DNA from: Terana coerulea
Taxonomy: Eukaryota > Basidiomycota > Agaricomycetes > Polyporales > Phanerochaetaceae
Direction of reading: 5' to 3'
Length of the DNA: 29,043 bases
Assembly: GCA_024811115.1 (NCBI GenBank)
Contig: JAKOGH010001170.1
Span: 1-29,043 of the forward strand
Shown here in pieces: positions 1 to 9,049 of the stretch (its first letter is position 1; each line of letters starts with the position of its first letter). A program made the translations under genes and the position numbers. The notes under the pieces are model-generated. The model searched no databases. It was not told the origin of the DNA and was given only the letters and a program-made list of their open reading frames with translations.

Positions 1-3000
1 CTATGAGAATACAAGACAATTAAGCACAACTGAGTACACTATGCAGGAGAAGTACTGGGTTTGAGAAATGGCCACAGATGATGACATAAATTCATCAAAT
101 GGGACCATTTCTCACATCCAGCATTTCTCTACACTCGTGTGATTGAGAGAAAAGAAATTGAGTCTAAGAGATCTAAGGATGTGCGGAACCAGACTCAGTC
201 GTGAACGAACGGAGCTGTCTTAATTGGATGCTTGACCCGTCGTGATCGGGTCTCCTTACGACGCGGCGGTTGATGCCCTCTGTCTTGGCGGCCCGCAGTC
301 TCAACCAATTGGCTTACAGTCAGATCCCGCTCGGCTGCGAGCTGCTCTATCGTATCCATCGACAGCCTCTGAAACCACATCTTCCCACTCTGCAGTCTGC
401 CCAGCACCTCGTCTACCTCACGGCTCTTCAACATGCTCGGGCATGCAAACATGAATTCCCTTCCCACGCAGTCGCACGCCATGCAGGAGAATGATCTCCT
501 GGATGCCGTGCGCTTCGGTGAGTCGCCACGCCATTCTTGCGTCCGGCTTGAATGATGCGCGCGCTGACACAGATTGGCGGTGCACGATCAAACTGATGTC
601 AGGTTCCCAGTTCTTTATCTGCCGGAATAAACATCGCTTACCAATGGCCGCATCCGCAAGCTCGAATCATTTCGCGGCGGATCTTGAGACAAGCCCGTGC
701 TGTGCCTGCTAACCGCCGTAAAGGTCAGATCAGTACTCTGCAAATGCGAATGACTTGGCCACACTCACCATCGCCCAGGGTGTTCACATGAACTCTTCTC
801 TGGCGAGGCGGAAGGATAGTCTTTGGTTCGAATTCGTCAATGGGCTCAATGATGCGGAGGTCAGATGCAGAGTGGTCGTGGGACATGATTTCCGATGGCA
901 ACTTTGCTCGAGATGGTAAGTGAGAAATGCCCGGGCTGCTATTAAAATGCCACAGAGAGACCTGATTTATATTTGGTACAGTTTATGCCAGCCAAATTCG
1001 GAAACATCGACTCGTCACTGTTCTCCGAATCGCGTAGAGACTGACAAGTCCACGTTTGCCCAGATGGGCATGTCCCTACGCCTGCTACTTCTGCCGCTAT
1101 TGCAAAGTCCGAGTCCGTCGCCGTGTCGCTTAGGTGGGTAACCTGCATAAGGACTAGCACGCCGTGCTCGTGACTCGCGAGTCGCTTTGCCGTACACCTG
1201 AGTGCTGATTGGCCAGATCATGCCCGGACGCGCCTCACGCATCCGCTGGTAGGCTGGTCAACGTGCTGTTCCGAAACCCTGCGTTCGAATACATTGCAAT
1301 GTTCTTGTTATCGTAGACAAGCAGTTTGGGGGTAAAAACAAATAGGTGGCACCAGTTCCAAGGTTACGAAGGGGAGATGGTGGACGGTGCGGGAAAACCT
1401 GAGTTGGGCGCCAGCCGGCGCCCGGCAACGCCACAAGGGTCTCCCGCTTTGGACGCCCTCGAGCGCCCAGCTTGCCGCAGACCACGACGTACCGCTTCAA
1501 CGGCCCTCCGCTCTACATGGTATTCAGGCTTCTTAGTGGATCCCGTTTACATGCGAGGACTTGATTCGCTCTTCTCGCACTGTTTCGTCATCAAAAAGCC
1601 CTGAGCACCCGGCGGGCTCCGGTGCGCAAACGGCGTCCAAGTCTAACTTTTACAGAAGTCCTTGAGTGTGCGGACGACGTTAGGGATCGAAAAAGGCACA
1701 GGCGACTGACAGAAAAGGTACGTACGACAGATCAAACTGGCATAAGAAGAGATTGGTTACCGTTATGCTGGCAGAATCGGACCATTGGTATCGAATGGCG
1801 CAAGCTCGCTGCAAGCTTCGGGACGCCGCCAGAGTCCATCTCGCTTGTGTAGCCACGCATCGGTTGTGCCGTCGCAAGGCATGAGAGGCTAAACGCCAGC
1901 CCAGCGTACGGTCTCTTCGACAAGCCCGAGTGCCCAGGCCCCAAGCTCACGGGCATCTTCTCTGGAATGTAGTATGCCACGCTCTGCCGGTCGCTGGAAT
2001 GCGTCGGGCCCGCGATCTCAACCAAAAGCCGCAGGTGAGCAGCTCACTCATCTGCGCTTGAGTGCAATAGAGAATGCTGACCACGCCGCTCAGGGCGGTC
2101 GCGAGGCGTGTACATCCTCCTTTAGGCGAGGAGCCCGTTTGCTTGCGCGAGTTTGCTGAACACGCGACAAGCGGTGAACGTCGAACAGCTGAAACGCGCA
2201 CCATTCGCACTCGCGGGCTGGAACTGATTGGGGTAAGAAAGGTCCGGATTCTATTCAGGCAGCTCGCTAGGCGACCACGGCAGTACAGACGGACGTAAAC
2301 CCACGGTCAAATCTCGCCACCAGCAAGGACCCATCGAGGCCTTGCCGCAAGCTACGACACCGCCCAGCCCGCTTCCGCGCCTCAGCCACTGTTGGGCACG
2401 GGTGCGCGGCACGGAGTCATCTAATCTCCCCGTGGACAAATCGCATTCGACAGGCCCTCAACTGCCAGGAAAGTGATGCATAACGAGAAGAGAAGTCAAC
2501 GGCATCTGCGGCGAGCACCGGGATGTGCTGACGTGCATGGCAGCACGTCTCATCGCAAGATGTCGGCGGCGGGCTTCGCGGCGGACGCAAACCGCGCACT
2601 TGGATGTTGGCCGGCTTCGCCATGTGACAAGATATTTGTGCAAGGTAAAGTGTCGTTGCCCTGCATTGGGCTGCCAGGTTTAATCTGACAGTGCATTACA
2701 TTACACAGAAGGACTCGAACCGCTGACCTGCAAAACGTGAGTATCTGGCTTGGTTGACCCGCTCGTCGATACTCATACAGCTAAATCTTGAAGTGCTCGG
2801 TTGAATGTGCGGGATATCAAGTGCGGACCACGGCTAGAGTGCAAGCGCGGTTGCGGTGAGCCGTTATGTGCCGACTCGGCAATTTTAATCTCGTCCGACA
2901 ACACAAGCCCGGTGCATGCCCTTGGCTCGAATATGCCAGCTGACGCAACGCATCGCAACGGCCAGACGGAGATCGTTTTGCCGGCGACGTAAATTCGATT

Positions 3001-3600
3001 CCCTGCGTCGAACTCGGGCCTCGGCAACACGACCCGTTGGTTGAATGCAACCGAGCTGCCTGATCCATTCCCACTTACCGGTAGCACGGTGCGGCGGCGT
3101 ATTCGAGAGGAAAAGTGAGTCCTTCGTCTGCTGAACAAGGCCTGCATGATGACATTCCTCCTATCTAGACTTTATGTAGAATGACTTAGAATGCGAACAG
3201 TAGCCCGCGTAGCTGCGCTTTCGCGGTCAGTATTCTGCGTCCCGGACGGGGATAGCTCTGAGCGAGGAGACGGCGGCCCTTGCAAATAAATCACAACAGA
3301 ACGGACGGCGGGTTTGCGTAACGGCACTAGGTACGTACATTGATCGCCTCTCTTCGGCTGGTAACGATCGCGCGTTCCGATGTCTTGGGGCGGAGACGCG
3401 GAGAGCCCTCGAATCGGCTTCCGGGCTCTCTGGGTCTTTGCCTCGCTTCGACGCAAAGTCTCGCCTCTTGCGCCACGGTCTGACGCCGCTTCGCACGTTC
3501 GTAGACTTGGAATACGCAATGGCCCGTGTGCCGTAGCATTGGAGCGAGCCCAGACGGGACCCTTCGCTGCTCCGGGGAATACCGAGGAGGCACGGCATGG
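1..3600. other. Gene-poor left arm
   Basis: I see no coding region here that I can tie to a protein family. Short open frames occur on both strands but none is conserved-looking or longer than about 145 codons. The only stretch with gene-like structure is the two-exon candidate at 451-711. A tRNA-like box-B word near 2711-2725 on the minus strand does not fold into a tRNA. The region may be decayed intergenic DNA. Confidence 0.4.
451..711 (+). CDS. Possible small two-exon gene, unknown product
   Basis: An ATG at 451 opens a frame through 517, followed by a good predicted intron at 518-572 (GTGAGT donor, GCTGAC branch region, ACAG acceptor). The frame then continues in 573-711 to a TAA, giving about 68 residues ending in a Cys-rich tail (SPCCAC). 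I recognise no domain. The minus strand also carries an open frame at 195-482 with a protein-like composition, so the coding strand is not certain. It could equally be the remnant of a larger gene. Confidence 0.2.
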
Positions 3601-3603
3601 AGG

Positions 3604-3690
3604 GTACAAAAGGGGGAGAGGACAGCTTGATATCGCCAGTCAGCCAGCTCACTCTCCTCCACCTCCCTCTCCTCTCGCACCTCCTCGAGT
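3604..3690 (+). promoter_or_regulatory. Likely promoter and CT-rich start region of the repeat-exon locus
   Basis: A TATA-like word (TACAAAAG, about 3604) is followed some 45-80 bases later by a strongly pyrimidine-rich strand (CTCACTCTCCTCCACCTCCC and onward, about 3648-3690). That arrangement is common at transcription starts of fungal genes. It lies directly upstream of the first predicted intron of the spliced locus. No experimental start is available, so the exact position is inferred. Confidence 0.4.
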
Positions 3691-3803
3691 TCGACGCCTC
3701 GCCGTCCGCCGTCCTCGAACTGCCGTCAGCACCGTGGTGCGCTCTCGATATGGCCAACGGCGTAAGCCGCTGACGGCGCGGCATGCGTCTTCAATCACGC
3801 AAG

Positions 3804-5511
3804 GTATGTCGCTTTCACACTCTCGCCTGCTTTATACTTACTCGACGCCCTCTGTTATAGATGTGTGTGGTCGTCGTTCGAAATAACGCTTACCAGGTAA
3901 GTACATTTTGAACGAGATCTGGCGGTCTACTAACGTTTGTCTTTCATTGCAGTTTCGTTCCCGGCCCCCGGTCTGCGTTACTTCAAACAGTAAGTACGCA
4001 CGACCTCGGCTGGCATGCCTTGTATTGACATCAAGTCACCGTTGTCAGGCGTACGCAATGACCGTAGTCTAGCCACTGCGGTCGTTCATTGCCCACGTGT
4101 CGACCGGCGTCCTGCAGACCGCTCTCTGCTCGCCGTACGCCGCACACGGCCATTCTACTTACCCAGTAAGTAGCGCTCTCGATAAATCTCTGGGTGCTGG
4201 TATTGACTGTGACTAGCAGAGCTCCATGGAGGACAATAACCCCGGATAGAACGGGGTCGATCTCGTGGGTGAGAAGCAACGAAAAGCGTCCCGCAGACCG
4301 CTCTCTGCTATCTGCAGAGCCCGGTTCGCGTGCGACTTTATGACCGGCTGTAAGTGCATCTATTGACTCCCACGCACGCTTCGCTGACCGTTATATCACC
4401 GATAAGCAGGCCAACTGACCTGCCTGGTGATGCCATGCATACTACTGTACGAGGTCGAGTGGTTGACGTGAGTGTGTACCGACGGGCGTATTGCAGACCG
4501 CTCTGCTATCTGGAGGCCGTTTGGCGTGGTCTGCGGTAAGTTCTGTCGCTTTGCGTTCCCGTCGGCATTATACGTACTCGACCCTCTCTGTTACAGATGT
4601 ACGCGCTCGCCGTTCAAGACGAGGCTTACCAGGTAAATATGTTTTCAACGAGGTCGAGCTATCTACTAGCTGTTGTGTTTTATTGCAGTTCCATTCGCCA
4701 CCCCGGCTTGCCTTGTTTCGAACGGTAAGTACGCATTGATATCGACTCGGACCGCCTTGTATTGACATCAAGCCATCGTAAGGAATTCCCGTTGTTACAT
4801 GCATGGCGATGCGAATGCTGCCTCGACGATAGGTAAGTCACTACATAAATTGTTGTACATTGTACTAATGCTTCTTGTTCAGTATAGTTGTGGCAGCGCC
4901 GAGAGGCTGTCGTATTACATTCCGAGGGCCAGCGCGACATTGGCGTTACAAACGGCGGCGGTTGAGGCCATTTCGCGGGGCCGTGGTCTGGATGCCCTAC
5001 GGACGAGACAAATACGGGTCGCGGGCCTGTGACTGGCCGCTATCTGGCCGCAGTGGGCATTCACGGCCTCTACGTCAACCGGCGTCCTGCAGACCGCTCT
5101 CTGCTCGCCAGAGGTTGCACGTCGCCATTCTACTTACCCAGTAAGTGGCATTTTCAATAACAATCTGGAAGCCAATATTGACTACGGTTAACAGAGCTCG
5201 GTGGAGGTCAATAACTGCGGAAAGGACGGAGTCGATCTCGTTAGTGCGAAGCAACGACAAACGTCCTGCAGACCGCTCTCTGCTATCTGTGGAGCCCGGT
5301 CCGCGTACGACCATAAGAACGGCTGTAAGTGCGTCTATTGACTCCCACACACGCGTCGCTAACCGTGATATCAGCCGATAAGCACGTCAACTGACTTGCC
5401 GTGTGACCCCGTACACATCAGTGTACGGCGTCGGGTGGTCGGCGTGCGTGTGTACCGACGGGCGTACTGCAGACCGCTCTGCTATCTGGGGGCCATGTCG
5501 CGTTGCCTGCG
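3804..5511 (+). repeat. Diverged tandem duplication of a multi-exon unit
   Basis: Unit 1 runs about 3804-4535 and unit 2 about 4536-5511; a partial third unit begins at 5512. Exons and introns align in order between the units. The offset is about 735 bases in the 5' part and about 975 in the 3' part, because unit 2 has roughly 240 extra bases around 4783-5040, including an extra intron at 4833-4882. Splice sites are conserved in both copies even where the intervening sequence differs, which suggests the duplication was kept as a spliced transcript. Confidence 0.75.
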
Positions 5512-5831
5512 GTAAGGTCTGTTGTAATTAGCATGGCTTTGGTTGACTTACCGTTGTATACAGCGGCTAGTACTCGGGAGAACGGAGCTAACGCTCTTCG
5601 TACGGTTGGTACCCGGCCGTCCCGCAGACCGCTCTCTGCCATCTGCAAAGTGCCCGTAGGGGCTGCACTGGCATTTCGAATATAGCCGTGATAACCGTAA
5701 GCCGTTCTATTGATTCTTCTATAATCTAATCTAATGGCTCATCTTTGTTAGAACTGAAGCACTGGGTCTCATACCTACTCGTGCATATCGCCGTTTGACG
5801 GGCGTCCTGCAGACCGCTCCCGGCTATCTGC
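4114..5831 (+). repeat. Eight dispersed copies of a GCAGACCGCTC(TC)TGC exon motif
   Basis: Copies start at 4114, 4293, 4493, 5089, 5268, 5469, 5624 and 5809. The common form is GCAGACCGCTCTCTGC, mostly followed by TATCTG. The copies at 4493 and 5469 lack two bases (CTCTGC), and the last reads CTCCCGGC. The word is self-complementary at its ends: GCAGA pairs with TCTGC. In the 4493 copy, GCAGACC can pair with GGTCTGC just before the splice donor at 4536. Corresponding copies in units 1 and 2 sit at the same distance from their donors (51, 56 and 42 bases). Confidence 0.8.
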
Positions 5832-6080
5832 AAGGCAGCCGCTGTCCTATAAAGTACCTGTAGCCTACGTGTAATACTCGCTGTTAGATTGACCATATCA
5901 CCTGTTGCACGTTTACAAATACAATTTATTTTCATATATCTATCTACTGTGAATAGACTAGAGTTCGCATTCGCTTACGTTATGTGATTGTTCAAGCCAC
6001 GGTGTGCGTCTCGCGCATACTAGTACCGCCGTTCAACAGAAATTGAGATGGGATGGACGACATGAGCCCGAGGTACAATC

Positions 6081-6875
6081 CTATAGGGCTTCGGAGATTG
6101 AGATAGGATGTATGGTATTGCAACAAAATATATTGTTTCTATCAACAGCTAATGTACATGGTCGACCACAAGATGTATCCCATTGCCGCGACACCCCAAC
6201 TAACGCGAGCAACTGGAGACGACGCGGCTTCGCCCGTGTCTTCTTCCTCTCCCTCGCGCAGAAGTACATTGACTCCGAGAACGCGCTGCTCGTAACCGAC
6301 AAGCGCGACAAGCGCGCCTTGCCCTTGTCCTGCGGGGCCTTGCGGTCATGGTCCGTGTCGCGGCGCCAGTAGCCGAAGAAGTCGCGGATGAGGCGCGTCT
6401 CGCGCAGCTCGCGGAGCAGACTCGGCACGCCGTCGCCCCAGAGCGCGGCGAGCAGCGCGGCGAACTCACGCTCGCGTTGTGCAACTGTTGCGCCGCCGGC
6501 GCGGAAGAGCGTGCCCTTCTTCGTGAGGCGCGGCACGAGCGCGTGCACGTCCTTCGCGACGTCGTTCGCGTCCGGGCCCGGCGGGAGCGAGTCGAAGCTC
6601 GCCGCGCCGCCCGAGAGCGCGTACACGCCGCCCTTCTTCACGCCCTTGCCCTGCTGCAGCCGCGTGCGCTTCGTGCGCGCCATCAGCCGGTACTCCGACT
6701 CGAGGATGTCCTGGAACCAGAGGCAGTCCTCCCACCGCCGCCAGATCTCGTACGAGACGTGCAGCGCGGTCGTCGCTTGGGATTGGCCGGAGGACGAGGA
6801 CGACGTCGAGCCCGAGCGGGTCGAGACCGCGTCGCCGACCGTCGCGCCAGACGACGTGAGTGGATGTATGCGCAT
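6081..6875 (-). CDS. Conserved basidiomycete hypothetical protein
   Basis: A single open frame of 264 residues. The middle is strongly protein-like and matches what I recall of a conserved Agaricomycetes family of unknown function: an IWRRWEDCLWFQDILE segment near residue 46, YRLMARTKR, a KGVKKGGVY stretch, a SLPPGPDANDVA segment, LTKKGTLFRA near 120, and RLIRDFFGYWRR near 162. The N-terminal 40 residues are Ser/Thr-rich, as expected for a disordered leader. The last 75 residues are basic and unlike the core, so the C-terminus may have diverged or been frame-altered. High GC in the core fits real coding sequence. The start at 6875 is the first ATG of the frame; a further upstream exon cannot be excluded. 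No function is known. Confidence 0.6.
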   Translation of the reverse strand: MRIHPLTSSGATVGDAVSTRSGSTSSSSSGQSQATTALHVSYEIWRRWEDCLWFQDILESEYRLMARTKRTRLQQGKGVKKGGVYALSGGAASFDSLPPGPDANDVAKDVHALVPRLTKKGTLFRAGGATVAQREREFAALLAALWGDGVPSLLRELRETRLIRDFFGYWRRDTDHDRKAPQDKGKARLSRLSVTSSAFSESMYFCARERKKTRAKPRRLQLLALVGVSRQWDTSCGRPCTLAVDRNNIFCCNTIHPISISEAL

Positions 6876-6899
6876 GCCGTAGCAGTATCCGTTGCCTAG

Positions 6900-7139
6900 A
6901 TAGGGTTGAGCACATGATCATCCGCCTGCGCCAGGCCTGTGACTCACCAAACTTTTTGCATGGGAGGACATCGACCGCAAAGTGTTTTGGTGGCGGCTTC
7001 ACCACGGTGCGTTTGTAGTTCTACAGTTGACGTGTTCAGGACGCATGGCCCAGGGGGACAACCGTTGGGGCTTACATGGTGTTGGGGCACTGAGCCTAAT
7101 GAACCCGTGCCGGGTAAAAGCTCCTGAACAGTTTGTGAG
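6900..7139. other. Short intergenic stretch without a supported gene
   Basis: Only short overlapping open frames on both strands, none with recognisable domains or convincing introns. It separates the upstream end of the minus-strand hypothetical gene from the tandem repeat that follows. Confidence 0.3.
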
Positions 7140-7591
7140 TCCATGGTTTGAGCTTCTCGTCCTTTGGCCTGGATACGACGCAGAGTGGGGACGGTTCGCT
7201 TCACCGAAGTGGGTGTCGCAGTGTGGGGGTCCGGGGACTCGCTATATCTGCCTGGGTTTAGCAAGATGTAAACTAGCCATTAGGTTTGATTCAGCATTAA
7301 CTTGCGGATTGACGGCATAGATACGCACATATGGGTGTAGTACAGCTGCAGCCACCAGAGGTTCTCTTCAGTTTCTCGTCCTTATGGTGGGTCTTGAGAC
7401 GACGCAGAGCGGGAGAGAGCTCGCTTCAGCGAAGGGGTGTCGCAGTGTGGGGAGCTTGCTAGCCAGCTGCTATCTGCTTGGTCTCAGCAAGATGAGAACT
7501 GGTCATTAAGTTTGATTCAGCATTGACTTGCGCATTGACGACATAGATACGCACATATGGGTGTAGTACAACTGCAGGCCGTGCGGCCTAT
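7140..7591. repeat. Two-copy tandem direct repeat, 226-bp period
   Basis: Unit 1 is about 7140-7365 and unit 2 about 7366-7591. Matching landmarks are TTTGATTCAGCATT near 7285 and 7511, and CACATATGGGTGTAGTACA near 7327 and 7553, both offset by 226 bases. Roughly four bases in five match by eye. No coding or RNA-gene signature is conserved between the copies, so this looks like a local duplication or part of a decayed element. Confidence 0.75.
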
Positions 7592-8400
7592 CGCACTGGC
7601 TGCAATCCTCCTCGCAGTTCTTGGACACCGACGAGGGTCCGGGCTTTCGACGACGGGAGACGGGTGCACAGCAGCCTGGTCGGCGGTGGCAAAGGTATGT
7701 CTCAGCGCGGCCAGGATGGAAGAGGAGGAGAAGGAGAAACGCAGACTGCGTCCGTGGGTGATCCTGCGTATGCTGAGGCCCGTCCGAGGTTATTGTGATA
7801 CACATAATAAGATTACCCGCGCGAGTGCACCTGCCGTTTCGGGCAGACGACCCTGGTGCGCGAGACCCTGTCCAATCACGATCAAGCGTTCCTGGGCGCC
7901 TCCGCACAAATCCGGGGCAGAGACCCTCGCCACGATCGGAAACGGGCCATGTTGCGACCCAGGCCTATCTGCACCCAGCGCATATGCCCCCGCCCCCGCC
8001 CATCTGCTCCCAGAACTCACCAAGTCGATCGCATGTGTCTCCAACGGCTCTCTCGTATGTTTTCTCCTGCATCTTAGCTCGAGTGGGCACGGCGCGACTC
8101 GCGAGCAGGGGACAGCGAATTTGTCGGGAGGGAGCTCCTAAACTCAAGATCACCGCTCAGCATGAACAGCCTCTTCGCAATTATCCGCTGCACACACCCT
8201 GGCATCCGTCTTCCATGCCTGCACACATGACGCAGTGTCGGCGCATGGTTATCACCGGCGTGCGACCCGCTCCCGCTCCGTGCTGCAGGCTCCCGCCGCT
8301 CGCGCGAAGAACACCAGAGGGCACCCTTGAGAGGACGCTAAATTGCGAAGCACTCTCATGCAGCCGAGACCCGAGCCCTTCGCGGTGCGAACGCGAAGAC
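7592..8400. other. Gene-poor GC-rich stretch
   Basis: Overlapping open frames up to about 220 codons exist on both strands, but their translations are Pro/Arg/Ser-rich with no recognisable motif, as expected of GC-rich non-coding DNA. I found no convincing splice pattern. Confidence 0.3.
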
Positions 8401-8408
8401 ATACGAAT
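8401..8408. repeat. Left target-site duplication
   Basis: ATACGAAT, identical to 9042-9049, immediately outside the left TIR. Confidence 0.85.
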
Positions 8409-9041
8409 AGGACCCCCGAATATGGGTCTGGATGCCTGTGGTCCGAACGGACAAAATTTTGGATTTTGACCCCCCTATGCCTGATGTTTGGCGGACAAAA
8501 TGGCCCAAATTTGGCCGAAGGCCTGTTGGTTGAACAGATGCGTACGGATGCCTGTTGTAGCACAAACAGCTTGAGCGACTTGGGAGCTACGCTCAACGCA
8601 GTGTACATGCTGTGGTGGTGTTGTGGTATGGCGTCCTAGGGGAATAAGTCAAGTGGTCGAATGTCCGACTCTCTTAGGTGGATGTTTCAGCATTAATTTA
8701 TGGTCCTCATTTTTTTGGCAACTACTCATTCTCGTGATGGACAGAAAATGGGCACATACCAATGTAAATTCTCTCTCATACTCATGCTTGCAGAATAAAC
8801 TATGATATATAAAGACGTCGGGGCGAAAAAAAAATGGTGAAAAACGTCATTTTGGAAGGCCTGTAGGCCCAAAACGGACAAATTTGAGAAAATCTGATCC
8901 CTGTTGCAAGAACGGACAAACCGCGGCCGTAGGCCGCGGAACCTGTTGCGAAACGGACATTTAGGGCACAGTTTGCGTTGACATTTTGGCCTAAATTTGG
9001 TCTCCAGCCAACAGGCATCCAGACCCATATTCAGGGGTCCT
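8409..9041. mobile_element. Non-autonomous TIR DNA transposon (MITE-like), 633 bp
   Basis: The element starts AGGACCCCCGAATATGGGTC and ends with the reverse complement of AGGACCCCTGAATATGGGTC. The terminal inverted repeats extend about 31 bp with one mismatch. It is flanked by an exact 8-bp direct repeat, ATACGAAT, at 8401-8408 and 9042-9049. An 8-bp target duplication is typical of the hAT superfamily, though the class cannot be fixed without a transposase. The interior has no long open frame but several subterminal CGGACAAA and CCTGT words in both orientations. A near-identical TIR pair with a perfect duplication suggests a fairly recent insertion. Confidence 0.85.
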
Positions 9042-9049
9042 ATACGAAT
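9042..9049. repeat. Right target-site duplication
   Basis: ATACGAAT, identical to 8401-8408, immediately outside the right TIR. The following base also matches, so the duplication could be read as 9 bp. Confidence 0.85.

Larger units (their letters stand above)
3640..5930 (+). ncRNA. Intron-dense repeat-exon transcription unit of unknown class (structured ncRNA or orphan repeat gene)
   Basis: Thirteen GT-AG introns of 50-61 nt can be placed on the plus strand: 3804-3860, 3897-3952, 3990-4048, 4166-4219, 4350-4409, 4536-4596, 4633-4688, 4725-4782, 4833-4882, 5141-5194, 5325-5374, 5512-5563 and 5697-5751. Most have GTAAGT donors, and several have clear CTAAC/CTAAT branch sites and T-rich acceptors. 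The exon set is tandemly duplicated: a 36-nt exon at 3861-3896 and 4597-4632, a 36/37-nt exon at 3953-3989 and 4689-4724, and a 130-nt exon at 4220-4349 and 5195-5324. Each of the eight long exons carries one GCAGACCGCTC motif. AT-rich sequence near 5900-5945 may be the 3' end. One spliced frame stays open for about 215 codons from 4597, but the motif is read in different frames, so a structured non-coding RNA is at least as likely. The ncRNA type is a working label. Confidence 0.45.

Noticed and set aside
2700..2795. tRNA-like sequence on the minus strand (GGTTCGAGTCC box B and a TAGCTG box-A-like word)
   Set aside because: The T-stem and acceptor strands do not pair and the arms are wrongly spaced. 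At best it is a tRNA-derived relic.
3227..3784. 185-codon open frame on the minus strand
   Set aside because: Arg/Ser-rich, low-complexity translation with overlapping open frames on both strands. It looks like GC-rich shadow sequence next to the promoter of the repeat-exon locus.
3640..5930. snoRNA host gene or CRISPR array as an explanation of the repeats
   Set aside because: The introns are too short to hold snoRNAs, and no conserved C/D or H/ACA boxes appear in both units. The repeats are irregularly spaced, differ in length and lie inside exons, unlike a CRISPR array.
4031..5935. Minus-strand frames containing a repeated AESGLQDAG-like peptide
   Set aside because: This is the reverse complement of the exon motif. 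All intron signals are on the plus strand, so the peptide repeat is a by-product.
6348..6899. Plus-strand frames of 164-183 codons opposite the hypothetical gene
   Set aside because: Shadows of the minus-strand gene, which has the recognisable family segments. The plus-strand translations are Arg/Ala- and Ser-rich.
7557..8469. Overlapping plus-strand frames of 194 and 224 codons
   Set aside because: No domain or splice support, Pro/Arg/Ser-rich, and the second runs into the transposon. Treated as chance frames in GC-rich DNA.
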